Shown piece after piece: positions 11,346 to 23,503 of a stretch of 64,000 nt of DNA. The notes beneath the pieces are model-generated. The model was not told where the DNA came from. It saw only the letters and a program-made list of their open reading frames with translations, and did no database searches. The DNA is taken from positions 186,001 to 250,000 of the forward strand of contig JAJOHG010000033.1 in assembly GCA_021029095.1 (NCBI GenBank), given 5' to 3'. The DNA is from Phellopilus nigrolimitatus. Lineage: Eukaryota > Basidiomycota > Agaricomycetes > Hymenochaetales > Hymenochaetaceae. A program made the translations under genes and the position numbers. The first letter of the stretch is position 1, and the number at the start of each line of letters is the position of its first letter.

Positions 11346-12252
11346 ATTAAGGTAACCGTGTCTCCGACAGCATGCGCGGAGCGAAAGGCGCCTCCAGAGG
11401 CAAGGGAAGACATGCTTGGGTTCCAGCCTGAGTGTAATTCAGAAAGGGATCGAAGTCGTCGATGGTACAACGTTCCTCAGAACAGAAAAGGGTGCTGGAT
11501 CAGGTGGTTTGATAAAATAAAATGCATCGAAGACGAATATACAAAAAGCCCGGGCTGCGGTGCAAGTCCAGGGTAGACGCGCCTAAGGTAGATTGGAAGG
11601 GGCGCGGCCTATGGAACGCAGTCCTTCTGTCCGAGTGTATCTCGGCCCATAGTCATGATGACAGTAGAACCATGAGAACCATCAATGCTTGCAGAGATAC
11701 CAGTGACAGTTCATATTTCAAACCAGTGGATTAATGGAAGTTGGGCGCGGATGTAGGCGACAAAGGCGACACTAGTTATAATTTAGTATAAGGTACCGGC
11801 AGGAGGAAAGGTCCAGACATGACATGTATAGACAGGTAAGCGGAGGCGCGCGGTAGTGATGGTAGCAAGTAAAGCTGATGCTGGGAGTACCGGTAAGCCT
11901 ACTTTCATTTGCATTATTCACGGCTTGAACAGACCAATAAACAAGCGAGCCAATCACATTACCTGCAGCTTCAGGTTATGGACTTTGGTCTCGAGCTCGA
12001 GGCTAAGCTTAATACAGACCGCAAGTAGAGTTTGCGTCAAGATAATCAGGAAGGCCGAAGACAGATAGACGGGAGATGCCAGTGAAGAATGATGAAGATG
12101 GATGTCGAGGAGGGATAGATAAAAATGTATCACACAGCCTTTGTGACCGACGCGTCTGTTCACAAAGACGATTGTGGCTTCAGGCCTTGAAGCGAAGCAA
12201 AGCCGGCTTATATGACAACCAAAGAGTCCGTCGCCGTCCCTACACTTTCTCC
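11346..12252. other. Divergent intergenic region upstream of IES1 copy A
   Basis: Contains promoters of the single-pass membrane gene (minus) and IES1 copy A (plus). A TATA-like GCTTATATGAC sits at about 12206-12216, about 40 bp before the IES1 start, followed by a C/T-rich leader. A minus-strand frame (12163-11954) has one hydrophobic stretch (YLSSAFLIILTQTLLAVCI) and ends at a plausible splice donor; I cannot identify it and do not call it a gene. Confidence 0.4.
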
Positions 12253-14186
12253 ATGCTTACACTGACAATGGCGAGCAGGCCCGTTAAGGCGCTCCCAGCG
12301 CGCAAGAGCCATGCCATCAAGCGGGCGGACGGCGAGCCGCTCACCCGTGAAGACCTGCAGTACGACCTCCTGCGCCACATCTTCGACGACCCCAATCCCG
12401 TCTTCACCGACCCCAACGGCGACCCGCCCGGCACCCAAGTCTCCTTCCGCGACCTCTACGTCAACGCGCTCGTCCACTCTCCCAAGAGCTCCAAGGCCGT
12501 GCGCGACAAGATCGCCGAGTCCCCGGCGTTCGCGACCGACTTTGCGATGATCTCCCTCCTCGCGAACGTTGGGCGGGTGAACACGACGATGGCGTGTGAG
12601 TACTGTTTGTTCCCGATAAGATGTGCTTGTTCATTTGCCCGATCTTTCGTTACCATCTCCGCTGATGGCCTGCCCCGCCCGCTGTCCCGCCCAGTCTTCC
12701 CAGAGACACGCACCGCCCTTCGAACCTACCACCCCGTCCCGGCCCTGCAGAAGACAGACGGCAATCTGCAGGACGCCCCGCGCATCAAGAACGCCCTCAA
12801 GACGTGCTCGCTCGCGCACGAAGTCCACGGCGCCCCTACGACGCCCGTCGACATCCTCCGCCAGCGCGTGCGCCACTTAGTCGCTTCTTTGAAACACCAC
12901 GCATCTAATAATATACTTTCAGGAGCTCGGCCAAGTCCCCTCGACGAGCGTCGTTAACCTCATCTTCGTGCTCAACAACCACAGTGGTGTCCGTACGCTC
13001 CCGCTCCCCTCCTTCTCCTCCCGTCGTGCTCAACCTTCTCCAGGCCGTCGGGCGTAACCACTTCACGGACGAAAGTAACGGCGGCGGCGACGCGCTCGAG
13101 TTCTCCGACCTCTTCCTCCCCGTGCCCGTCCCGAGCGCCGCGCGCGCACACGCCTTCCTCTGGCTGCTCTTCCACTACCTCGAAGCGCAGGGCGCGCCGA
13201 ACCCCTATGCGGACCTCGACGCGCTCTCCACGGGGCGCGCCCCGCGCCTCCCGCGCCTCCTCGACGCGGACGAGGACGCGGAGAACATCGACCCGCCCGA
13301 CGAGATAGCGTGGGGCGAGAAAATGGCCGAGCGCCGCCGTGCGTTCCTCGCGCGCGACCGGGAGCGCCAGGAGGCTGTCGCTGCGACCAAGGAGGAGACG
13401 GGCTTGGGAGCAGGCCCGTCAGAGCGCGGCACGGAGACGCCCCCTGGGAAGGCCTCCTCCCGGTCAAAAGCGAAGGGGAAACTCGCGAACCTGTCAGACC
13501 CGCCTCTACGCGGTGCGTTACTTCTATTGTTACACGACTTGAGGCTAATAAAAGCGATAGGTCGCCCGACGAAACTTGCAAGCAAAGAGGCCCTGATTGT
13601 GCACAGAAAGACCTCGCACCAGCTCCTCCGGCCCAACACCCCGCATGCCTGCCGCACCCGGCGAGCCGTATCCGCATTTGCAGCCACCGCGGCCCACCTT
13701 GTTGCCCGCACCCGCGCCCGAATCTGAGGCTAGCAGCGCTAAGTCCAAACCGGGAGGGCGCGGACGGAAGACAAAGGCGCGTGCCCCGCCGCCGCCGCCA
13801 CCAGTGCAGTACGAGATCGTCTACGCGCCGCCGTCGCCTGAGCGGACTATGCTGCAGCGTACGTCTCCCTCCATCCCTTTCGCTCGCTTTCTGTCATCAC
13901 ACGGCCGCTCCTACAGATGCATGGCACACCATTTCCACGACCGATCCGCTTGTCGACTCGGACAACGAGCAGGGCGACGAGCACGTCCGGCTGGATTACA
14001 GTGAGCCTTTTTTTAATGCATGTCTCTAACAGCCATATAGCTAATATGGGACACACAGCGCGCCGCCTGAAGACGCTCAATCGCCTGCGTGGCAAATCTC
14101 CGACGCCGGAGCCGCTCCCGCCACCCGCGCTGCCGCCTGCTGCGATGGACGTCGACAGCGGATTTAGTCCGTTACGTTTTCTCTGA
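12253..14186 (+). CDS. IES1: INO80 complex subunit Ies1 (copy A, GC-rich)
   Basis: Seven exons, all joins in frame: 12253-12595, 12695-12867, 12923-12988, 13044-13512, 13607-13858, 13917-14000, 14059-14186. The conserved core reads LTREDLQYDLLRHIF, DLYVNALVHSPKSSKAV, ISLLANVGRVNTTMA, then FPETRTALRTYHPVPALQ and DGNLQDAPRIKNALK. The C-terminal half has a Pro-rich basic linker, VQYEIVYAPPSPERTM, HTISTTDPLVDSDNEQ and LNRLRGKSPTPEP, the order expected of fungal Ies1. ATG 12268 is an alternative start (MASRPVKAL). The third intron has an unusual donor (GTCCGT). Ies1 is a fungal-specific INO80 module subunit acting in nucleosome remodelling. A diverged paralogue lies about 9 kb away on the other strand. 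Confidence 0.88.
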
Positions 14187-14976
14187 CATACCTTCGGACT
14201 TGATCTTTTTGCAAGCGGCGAGGATATACCAGCCCGATCTCATTCCTCGCCGCCTTTTCTCTCGGTTTTTCTTCTTCTAGTATATATAATACACTGCACA
14301 CTTCATTTCTAATAATTGGACGAAAACAATTGTGTAATTTTATTTCTTCTGCAATATAGTAGTAATAATTCCAGGACTTTTTTCGCACATCTGCAATGTC
14401 GAATTCAAGTCGAAAAAAGAATGAAGGGAAAAGCGACAGTCACAAGAATGACAAGGACAAGAAAACTCGACAACGGAAAGCAGAGGGGTAAGAGCGACAG
14501 CGAAAAAAAGGACAATCCACATGCAAGGTATACACGGATTACGACTCGGTAAGAGATCTGCTATACGGGTTAAGTATGGATTCAAGGGGCCGGTCGTAAA
14601 CTAAGTAGGAAGGGTCGAAACGCCCGCGCGTTCGGAAGAGAAGGAAGAGCAAGGAACGAAGATAAAGTGTACGAGTGGTTGGTCGACCTGGTATCATCTG
14701 ACATGGAAAAAACAGCTGAAAACTATGTAAACAACATCGAGAACAATACTCTCGAAAATAAAAGATAACGCTTAAGGACAGGAAGAATCGAAAGGAAGGG
14801 AAAGACAGATGAAGAAAGGGGGCAGAAGGTGAGAAGCAGGAACTGTGGATCTAAACCTCGGAAAGAAAGGGGAGGTTGTGTTGTTTGTCTCTCTATGATT
14901 TTCGCGAGGGTCGCGTCATTTTGTCCGACAGCTTTAATCTGCGGGTTGAAAGAATCGGGATCGAAAAATGGGATCA
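14187..14976. other. Convergent 3' intergenic region
   Basis: AT-richer than its flanks; it separates the 3' ends of IES1 copy A (plus) and the alpha/beta-hydrolase (minus). It holds 3' untranslated sequence and no supported gene. Confidence 0.5.
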
Positions 14977-17900
14977 TTAGAATTGGAACGGATCAGTGCC
15001 CAGCTCATACGACGACGCGCGCTTGCGGAGCTTACCCGCCGTCCACGCACCGTGCGCCTGCTCCAGGACGTCGACGACGACGCTCGTGCGGTACATCAGC
15101 CCGTGGTCCGCGCCCTTCACGACCGTCACCGCGCATCGCTCCGGGCCCATCGCGCTCTCCATCCAGCGCACCGCGTTCGCCGCGATGCGCTCGTCGCGGT
15201 CGCCGTACCACACGCGCACGCGGTGCGGGTACCGCGCGTACGCGAAGCCCCACGGCCGCTGCTCGTGGTTCAGGATCTGCAGCAGGTCCGGGTGCGTCCC
15301 CCGCGCGCTCTCCGCGTGCGACGCCGCGATGAGCGCGGTCCCCAGCGCAACCTGGTACGACTCGCCCGACTTCTTCGGACTCGACTGGCTCGGGCTTGGG
15401 CTCGGCGTAGGATGTGCGCGCGCGTGATGGGGCGTACTCGGGGGGAGCGTACTGGAGTGGGCGGAGTGCGTGTGCGAGGCCGCGGAAAGTGAGGGTGGTC
15501 TCGACACGATAGAGTACGACGCGGTAGTCGTCGTAAACGAAACAGAGCGTCGTCCGCCCGCCCGCCGCCCGTACCCAGCGTCGTTCAGCCCTGCCAGACT
15601 CGGCAGCTCGCTAACATCCTCTGAGATGAGCGTGTCCGCAGAGTACGCCGAGCGGCGTGGATACACCGCCCTTTTGTCGAGCTCGAGGGGCAAGGGGGGC
15701 AAGGGGGGCGGCGTTGGCGGCGTGGACATGGCAAGGTCCTCCAACCCGAACGTCAGTGACGAGTCGAAGTCCTGCTGGGGCAGTACAGGGACTCTTCTCC
15801 TCCGACTTCCCGCGCGGTACGGGCAGCCGGATGAGCCGCCTTGTTGCGCAGCGAGCCGATCGACCGGAGCGACTTCAGCTTCCCGCCCTGCGTCTTCGGT
15901 TGGTGCTTTAGCTGGGTCTGCGCCTGCTGGAGCGCCTGTATCGATGGACGGCAGGGGCGGCGGCGGAGGCACGCTGCAGTTGCTTGGAATGCCTTTCCAG
16001 ATGCGCAAAAACCCCGACGTCTTTTTCTTCGTCACGTGCCCTTGCGACTGCGACTGCAAGCTGTGCGCCGCGCCCATCGGCCGCGCTGCCGACCGTCGAG
16101 CGCCGGCGCTGCTGCTCGAACGTCGTGCGGCTCTCGAAGCGCCCGCCGAAGTCCGCGAGGTCGTCGTAGTCGCTGAACGTGTTTCCACTCGAGTTGCTCG
16201 TGCGCGGACGCGTGCGCCGGGCAGTCGCGTAGGGGTGTGTCGGCGGCGCGCTCGCACCCACCGATGCAGTGAAGTCGCCCGCCTCGTCGTGTGCACCTCA
16301 TCTTCGTATGGCTCCGTTTCCCGGGAGGGCGAGGCCTTTACGAAACGGCCGGTCGAGTCGAGGTTGTACGTCGCGGACGAGACGGGCGTCTTGAGGTTGT
16401 ACCCAATGCCCTCGTACGTGATCTTCGGCGGCTTGCCGATCATCCACGCCTGGATCTTCCACTCCGCCGCCTGCGCCGTCTTCAGGATTCCGTTCGGGAC
16501 GTACTTGAGCCAGCGGTAGCCGCCTAGAAACTAGAATTAGATAATTTGCAATACAAAGCTGCGGTATGCGCTGAGAACGCACCTCCCGCTCCGCCGCCCG
16601 ACCCACGGCGCGAGGAGACAGATGTCGCCGACGACGCGCTCGGGGTACTTGCTCGCGAATGACAGCGCGTACGGTGCGCCGGCCGAGTGCGCCATGATGG
16701 CGCACCGGTCGATGTTCAGTCGGTCGAGCACCTCGTCCACCACCGTCGACCACTCCGGGACGCCTCGGCTCGCAGACGAGGGCGGGACGTCCGTGCGGCC
16801 TAGGCCCCACCTAGAAGTAATCATAAGTATCAATCAGCAAACAAGCTTGCGAAACACCTTATAAGAAATAAAGTAATAAAGAAGCCTCACCGGTCGATCG
16901 TGATCAGCCGCAGGCCGAGACACTCCGCCATCTCGTCGTACAGACCCATCACGTAGCGCACACAGCCAAGGCCCAGGAAGACGAGCAGCGGGAAGCCCGT
17001 CGGCGAGCCGAGGTCCGACAGACTCACCGTGAGCGGCCGGTCGGGCGACGCGTGCGGGCGCCGCGTGAGCTTCAGCAGCGTCGTGACCCGCGCGCTGTGC
17101 AGGTAGGTCGCGACCGCGTCCTTCTGGCTGCTCTGCTTCTTCCGCCCGTTGCTCTGCTGCAACGCATGAACGTTCACATCTGCGCCAGCCAGGGACGGCG
17201 GCGAGCCGGGCACGCTCGTGCTGGTCCCGCCGCCGCCGCGTCCATTCGACGTCGACGCGACCCGCTCTTGATCGACTGGTCGCACCCGCCGCCCGACACA
17301 GAGGGCGTCGTCTTGTAGCTGTAGTAGCTGTACCGCCCGTGCTCGTCCGGCGTGCTATGCGCGCTCTGCTGCGCATGCGCGATCGCCGCGCTCGGGCTCA
17401 TGCCTGCGCCTGCAGAGGCGGGGGTGGAGGGAGAGGGGCGCGTCTTCTGCGTGCGGAGCGTCTGCTGCACCTCCGCGGCGACACTGTCGACGGACGAGCG
17501 CGACATGAGCTCGGCCTCCTCTGCAGGGGTGAGTGGTTCGGGTTCGGGCTCGGTTCAGGCTCAAGCTCCGGACACGGACACAGACACAGACGCGGCCGTG
17601 CCCGGGCGCCTGCTAGTGCTGGGGCTCGTCTGTGCGCGTGTGTTCTTGCGGATGATCTCGGAGATGGAGGGCACGACGGCCTTCGGCTTTGCTTGCGTAT
17701 AGGACGTGGGCGTCGCTTTGTGTTTGCGGATGATCTCGTCAATGGTCGGCGGGGGAGGTGACAGCGGCGCCAGGGAGTCAAGGTCTGACGAAGTAGACGT
17801 CGTTGAGAAGCGATAACGCGGGTCCTGCATGTCATTAGATGAAACAGAACGCGCGCTGCCATGCCCCCTCTTTAAGTCTGTGCGCCTGGAGCTTAACACC

Positions 17901-19140
17901 GTTGTTCGGTCGCGCAGCTCCTCCTCCTCTTCTTCTTCGTCATCGTCCTGCGAGCTCATCGACTCCTTCCGCGGGGCCGCGTGGCGAGGGGTGGGACCAC
18001 CAAGGATAATGCCGGGCGGCGGTTTCGGGAGCGGAGGCGCGTACAGCGGGTGGCGACCGTGGGGAAAGTGACGACCGTCCTCCTTGCCCGTGGCGGCGAC
18101 CGGGCTCGGGATGCGGCGGAAGAGGTCGTCGTCGTCGGAGCAGTCCATGCCGTCGACAAACGCGTCCATGGCCTCGACGCCCGACACGGGCGCGGCGACG
18201 ATGACGTGCACGGGCTCGGGGCCGAGCAGCCCGCGCGGGCCGCCGTCGACGGGCGTCTGCGGCGGCGTCGGCGTGTCCGCCTGCGTCTGCGAGCTGCTGT
18301 ACGTCGAGTCCGAGTAGCGCAGCGCGGGCACGGCGGCGGTGGCGGCAGCGGCGTCCGCGCGGAAGCTGCTGTACGGGTGGGTGTGCGGCTTCGGCGCGGC
18401 GAGCGTGCGCGAGCTGCTGCTGCTGTTGCCGTCGCCGCCGCCCTCGTTGCCGTGGGTCTTCAGGTACGTCGTGTGCGGTGTGTGTGCGCTGCGCGTCGAG
18501 CGGATTGTCGGGAACCTAAAACTCTCGTCGTCCTCGTCCTCATCCTTCTCCTTTATGTACCAGTCCCTCTCCTTCCCCTTCCTCATCGAGCCCAGGGCCG
18601 CCACCGACGACGACCGCCCCTCCGCCCCAGGCGCTCAGGCTCCTGCGGATCGTCGCGCGGCCAAACGTCTCGTAGCTGTCGCCCTCCTCCTCCCCGCGCC
18701 CCTCCCGCCCATCACTCTCGCGCGCACGCACGCGGGACGAGGACGAGGACGCCGAGAGCGCCGCCCCGCGCTCGGGGTAGGACTCGAAGTAGCTCTGGCG
18801 GTGCGTGCGCCGCTTGATCGCGAGGTAGCTCTCGCCGAGGCGCGGCGAGTCGGGCTCGCCGCGGTGCGGCAGCGCGGAGGCGCTCGTGCTCGAGGCGATG
18901 CCAGACGGGGGCGCGGCGTGGGGTGGCGGCGGCGACTGGGGGGCGTGCGGGCTGGGAGGGCTTTCTGCGGTCGCGAAAGCGCGGCTCGCGGTCGTGGCGT
19001 GGCGACCCCAGGCCCGCGCCTGCGCCCGATCCTGAGCCCGAGCCCACGCCGTCGTGCGTGGCGGGGCGTGCGCTGGTATACGAGGACGAGGGGCGGAGGG
19101 TGTGCGCGCTCGCCCAGGACGACGGGGAAGGCGAAGCCAT
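14977..19140 (-). CDS. Very large alpha/beta-hydrolase-fold protein with long disordered N-terminus and insertion
   Basis: From ATG 19140: a long Ser/Pro/Arg-rich disordered region (DDESFRFPTIRSTRS, TIDEIIRKHKATPTSY, acidic EEEEEEL run). The hydrolase begins near 17050 with GSPTGFPLLVFLGLGCVRY and LRLITIDR, then after an intron WGLGRTDVP and the nucleophile elbow IMAHSAGAPYAL (Ser in A-H-S-A-G). GGYRWLKYVPNG follows, then a roughly 300-residue low-complexity insertion. The acid (VWYGDRDERI) and His (GADHGLMYRT) lie at the C-terminus, so a Ser-Asp-His triad is present. Frame breaks occur near 18970, 18630, 17265, 16595, 16265 and 16075; the one near 16595 disappears if one G of a GGG run is removed. 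Two in-frame TGAs near 17560 may lie in an intron. Substrate unknown. Confidence 0.7.
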
Positions 19141-19593
19141 GGGTACGCTCTCTGAAACGAAGAGCCTCTAAAATCAAATAGCGAAAACGGGGAGATTGCG
19201 CGCGAAATATATAAAAAGGGATAGTGAGGAATAAAGTTACGAAGGAGGGGACGATAGCGCGGGCTGTCTTGCTCTTGCTCGCTCTTGCTCTTGGAGCAGA
19301 GCAGAGAAGGGCGAGACGAGATGACGACGACGAGGATGAGGACGACGACGCAGGCGGCGACGGGGCGACGGAAACTAATAGCAATAAGTTACTGTCGATT
19401 GCAGAAGGAGATAATCATAAGGTGCCTTTGCTTCTGTTTCCATTTTGTAGTCGTGGGAACATCGGCTACACTACTCGGCCTTTTTCATTTCCAGCAGCGA
19501 GCACGCCGTCCAGTTGTCCACGACCGTCGACCACGACCACGACCGACGCCCAACCCCCCTTCTCGACACCGACGACCTCACCCACACTACACG
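19141..19593. promoter_or_regulatory. Bidirectional promoter: hydrolase / TIM8
   Basis: About 450 bp between divergent starts. A TATATATTT stretch on the minus strand at about 19207-19216 lies about 70 bp upstream of the hydrolase ATG and is a TATA candidate. The TIM8 side is C-rich with no clear TATA, as is common for housekeeping genes. Confidence 0.4.
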
Positions 19594-20018
19594 ATGGCCG
19601 ACAGCTTCGATGAGCCCACCCAGGTGCGCTCCGCCCGTTTTCCATCTTTCCGAAAATACAATTTTATTTATTTATTTTATTTCTGACATTGCGTGTGTGT
19701 GCAGAAAGAGCTCGCGACGTTCATCGACAAGGAGCAGGCCGGCGCGCGCGTCCAGGCCGCCGTGCACAACTTCACCTCCGTCTGCTGGGACAAGTGCGTC
19801 TGCGTCTCCCCCCTAAGCCACTTTACGAGAAAAGCTGACGGCGCCGCCGCCGTCCCCGCAGGTGCGTGACGGGCACGCCGTCGACGCGCTTCTCGCGCGG
19901 CGAGGAGGCCTGCCTCTCGCACTGCGTCGAGCGCTTCCTCGACTCGAGCATCTTCCTCATCAAGCAGCTCGAGCGCCAGCGCGAGGCCTTCGCCGCCGCG
20001 CAGCCCCCGCCGTCGTGA
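19594..20018 (+). CDS. TIM8: Mitochondrial small TIM chaperone Tim8
   Basis: Three exons (19594-19623, 19705-19793, 19862-20018) give about 91 residues. The twin CX3C motifs are CWDKC and CLSHC, separated by 15 residues, the spacing of the small Tim family. SHCVERFLDSS and an acidic N-terminus (MADSFDEPTQ) point to Tim8 rather than Tim9, 10 or 13. Tim8-Tim13 hexamers escort hydrophobic precursors such as Tim23 across the intermembrane space. Each CX3C pair forms intramolecular disulfides through Mia40. The second intron splits the Lys codon just before the second cysteine of the first motif. Gene complete and intact. Confidence 0.95.
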
Positions 20019-20444
20019 GCGCCGCGTCGCAAAACGCCCTCAAAGCGAAGCCGAGAAGGCGCCCTCCCTTCCTCGCGTCCGCATCTGCGTGGCGTCCGCC
20101 GCACCATACTGCCTGTCTGTCGCATAGCATTAAGCACATCACCCCCACCCTTAGCATCTCCGCAGTGCACGGTCTATACGCTAGCTAGCACCCTTCCCCT
20201 TAATGGCATCGCTCTGAAACTCATCCGCGGCCGCTAAGGAGAAAAGTGTTTCGAAGAAGCGAACGCAGGAGCGCTCGACGTCTCGGGGCTTTAGCTCGTC
20301 CGGTTTTCGTGCGCCCGTGTTCGCGTTTCGCAAGGATTCGAGAAATCCAGAAGCAGACCGGCCGGCATCCTCCAGGGAAGACAGTAGCCAGTTAATAAGT
20401 TGTGAACTGGGAGTACGCATACTGCTGCAGACGCGCTTCTGCTA
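20019..20444. other. 3' flank of TIM8, no gene
   Basis: Untranslated and intergenic sequence leading up to the inverted-repeat element. Open frames here are short and unconvincing. Confidence 0.4.
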
Positions 20445-20714
20445 CAGGTGGATTTTTAAAAAGTTACGGACCGGCCGGAAAAGGAAATTGCTCGTGCCAG
20501 CTCTTGAGCACCCTTACAATGTCAGTTTTGTTTTAAAGGTATGGCTCCTGCGGCTTGGCTGCGGAACAAATCAATAAGACCCCACAATGATTATGAGGTT
20601 TTTCATTGGTGAGTTGAGATTTTTATCACACATGAGCAGTGAGATCCACAGTTTTGATGCGCGTCGACACTGCTTCCTTTTTCGGCCGGTTCCGTAACTT
20701 TTTAAATCCACCTG
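20445..20714. mobile_element. MITE-like element with about 43-bp terminal inverted repeats and TA duplication
   Basis: The left end starts CAGGTGGATTTTTAAAAAG and the right end, read on the minus strand, starts CAGGTGGATTTAAAAAG. The match continues through GTTACGGA and CGGCCG to AAAAGGAA on both sides, giving imperfect inverted repeats of about 43 bp. Both outer ends abut the dinucleotide TA (20443-20444 and 20715-20716), as expected for target duplication by Tc1/mariner-type transposases. Total length is about 270 bp with no coding capacity, so it would be a non-autonomous copy moved in trans. The superfamily assignment is inference from the TA duplication. Confidence 0.75.
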
Positions 20715-20716
20715 TA

Positions 20717-21113
20717 ATGCACAGGGCCCGGTGGAAGGGTCTGCGTATGGATATTAAGAGATTATACACTGCGGGGAATGTACGGAAAGCAAATGAAAAA
20801 GGAGCCTCTTGAGCATGTCAGACAACATGACCTTTATCTCATCTGTTCAGTATGTAATTCTAAGACCGCGAGCCTGGTGGAAACGCCGGCTTCTATACCA
20901 GCAAATAAAGCCGCTCTAGCTTTTTTGTCTGTTTTGCGAGGTTAGGATTGGCAGAAGTCCGACTATACGTAAATACACCGTCACCCGACACCTAGAAACA
21001 CACTTCGTACACGTAAATAAAAGACCACCAGTCCGTACACACAAACCAGCTAAGAGATGCTCTAATCGCAAACACAACAACAACAGCAACAACAAAAAAA
21101 ACAGTTACAACGG
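20717..21113. other. Intergenic, no gene seen
   Basis: A/T-rich 3' flank of the acyltransferase. A CAA-rich simple repeat (about 21070-21100) lies just beyond its stop codon. Confidence 0.4.
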
Positions 21114-22894
21114 TCATCCGCGCACGCGCCTGGCCACCCACCCCGCCAGCGCAGGGCCAAAGAAGCAGAACGCGTCGAGCGCCTCGCCCGCGCTCCGCAG
21201 CGCGACCGGCACCTCGACCGGCGGCGCAGCCGAGCCGAACGCCCGCTCTGGCCCCGTGTCCACCTGCGTTCCCCCCCTCCTCTTTCGCGCGCCGCGCGCC
21301 CGAGCGGTAGAACGCGTCGAGCGTCTCGTCCTTCACGCGCCACAGCGCGCGCAGCCACGCCTCGAACGCCGCGCGCTCCGCCTCGGGCACGGCGGCCTCG
21401 ACGCCGCCCGCGCCCTCCTCCTTCCCTCCCTTCCCCTCCCCGCCTCCTCCCCACCACGGCGTGCCCGTTCGCAACGGCGCGCGGGACCCCGGTCGGGTCC
21501 GCGACGGAGAGGTCGCCGATGGGCACGTCGCGCGCGACGTCGAGCAGGCGCAGGTGCATGTGCACGACGGGCGGCGGCACGCGGTCCATGAAGATCGAGC
21601 GCAGCGTGTAGTACATCTGGCCGTAGCCCATCGGGGGGATGCCTTCCGGGGGGCGAGCGAGCGTCAGCGGGAAACGGGTAAGCAGAGGGAAGGAAGGGGA
21701 GGAGGGAGGGGACGCGCGGCGCACCGGGGTATGCGACGGTGATGTCGAGGAGCTTGAGGTCGGGCACGCGCGGCGCGAGCGCGCGGAGCGCGTAGTGCAG
21801 GCCCGTCGAGCGCGGGAGGAGCGTGTGCGCCGTGTCTGGCTGCGCTGCGCGCGTCAGCAGGAGGTCGCGCGTGCGGCGGAGCGGGGGGAGGAGGAGGCGG
21901 GGGAGAGGGAGAGAGACGGTCACGTACGATGCCCTCGCGCTCCGCGAACTTGGTGCTCACGGGGCGCGTGTCGCGCGAGACGAGCGTGCCCTCGGGGTAG
22001 ATGATGAACGCGAGCGGCGTGTGCGCCTGCTGCGCCTTGCGCCCGAGCTCGGCGAGCGTCGCGACGAGCGTGCTCCGGTCGGACGCCCAGGAACGCGCGA
22101 GGAAGATGAAGCGGAAGATTTGCATGCCCTGCAGGCGGAGCAGATCGACGCAGAATAAAATAGTAAAGAGAGAGATCGCTTTATTTTATTTCTGCCGCCG
22201 AATAGCAGATAACATAGAGGGACGCACCCAGCCGAGGACGGGCACCCACTTGAGGCTCCGCTTGAGCACGATGAGCACGTCCTTGTGCATGCCCATGAAA
22301 TACGTCAGACACCAGACGTACAGCCAGTCTGCATATATCTGCCGTTTTCCGCGCCGCTCAGCCCGCGCGCTTCTTCCCGCCTATATATGCAACCAAGGAC
22401 GGACGCACCTGGTGGTTCGCGACGATGACCATCTTCTTGGGCAGGCGCAGCGCGGAGACGCGCCCCGCGGCGTCGCGCTCGACGATGTGGGCGAGGTCGT
22501 CCGGGCCGAACGCGCCGATGCCGTCGGTGGCGAAGGTGACGCGCAGCGCGGTGGGCGCGAAGAGCTGGCACGCGAGCGCTGTTCACACACACACACACAT
22601 ATTGTCACACGTAAGCAAGCCGTTCGCGCGCACTGCAAGGCCGCGCGGGCGCCACGACGCACTGATGAGCAGGGCGAATGCGCCCTTGGTGTAGCGCACG
22701 CCGTCCTCGTAGGGGCGCGAGCCGGGGAGGAGGCGGAGGGGGAGGACGAAGAGGAGCTGGGTGGCGTGGATCATGACGCAGCCGGTGAGGAAGAGGGCGA
22801 GGGCGACGGTGCCGTGGGCGAGCTGGAGCCACGACTTGGGCGGGCGTGCGGCGATTGGGACGGCGTACGGCGGTGGCGGCGGGGCGGCGCTCAT
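21114..22894 (-). CDS. Membrane lysophospholipid acyltransferase (PlsC/LPLAT, LCLAT-like)
   Basis: The start MSAAPPPPPYAVPIAA leads to a TM helix (GTVALALFLTGCVMIHA). After introns, VIVANHQ joins IYADWLYVW, giving the catalytic NHX4D block. YFMGMHKDVLIVLKRSLKWV and GMQIFRFIFLARSW follow, then FIIYPEGTLVSRDTRP (block with the phosphate-binding EGT) and a conserved KFAEREG. This is the order of the LCLAT1/yeast Cst26-like branch, which reacylates lysophosphatidylinositol or related lysolipids in the ER. The C-terminal part (EAERAAFEAWLRALWRVKDE, then FCFFGPALAGWVARR) is recovered only by changing frame twice, once at a run of seven G near 21271-21277 and once upstream near 21440. Preferred lysolipid not determinable. 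Confidence 0.85.
22577..22602. repeat. CA-dinucleotide microsatellite inside an intron
   Basis: A CACACA run lies within the first intron of the acyltransferase, close to the 3' splice site on the minus strand. Length variation here would not touch coding sequence. Confidence 0.6.
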
Positions 22895-23503
22895 GGTTGC
22901 GGGCGAGGTCGATTCAAGGACGGAGGATGGCGGGAGACGAGGGAGGGCGATGTGTGCGGCTCGGCGCCGTAGCCGTGAGCACCAACAGTGAGCAGCTGGG
23001 AGCGTGCACACACCCGGACCCGGCCGTGGGCATGAGACGGCGTGCTTTCACGTGACCTGCCCGGCTACCCGGTCGCTGTGGCGGCCCGAGACCTGCCTCG
23101 GTCTGCCCCGCAGAAAACAAATCGCAGCATATTCCGAGTCTTTTTTTTCCTGGAGTCGACGATGAGCAGGGTGGCCGTCGGGTGCAGCGACGACGATGAC
23201 GACGACGAGCTCAGGGAAAAAAAGAGGAAGGTGGATGACGGACGACTGGCGAGGGAATAGAAGCGTGCTACCCCGGATCCTGCTGTGGTCGTCCCCGCAT
23301 CTGCGGATTCTCCGCACGCGATATACGACTGCGGACCGCGACCCTGCATCCTTGCCTTGCCTCTTAGCCTTAGCCTAAGATCTCTCCGTGGCGACCTAAA
23401 AATTCTCAAAAGTCCTCTTCATCCTCCTCTTCATCCTCCTCTCTCCTCTCCTCTCCTCTCCTCTCACTGTCCTCAGCCCTCCTCAGACGTCCTCCTCGCC
23501 ATC
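22895..23503. promoter_or_regulatory. Bidirectional intergenic promoter region with CT-rich tract
   Basis: Lies between divergent acyltransferase (minus) and LRR/F-box (plus) starts. A CCTCT/CTCCT tract at about 23413-23466 immediately precedes the plus-strand ATG, a common fungal core-promoter/leader feature. A 32-codon acidic frame at 23162-23260 is not supported as a gene. Confidence 0.4.
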
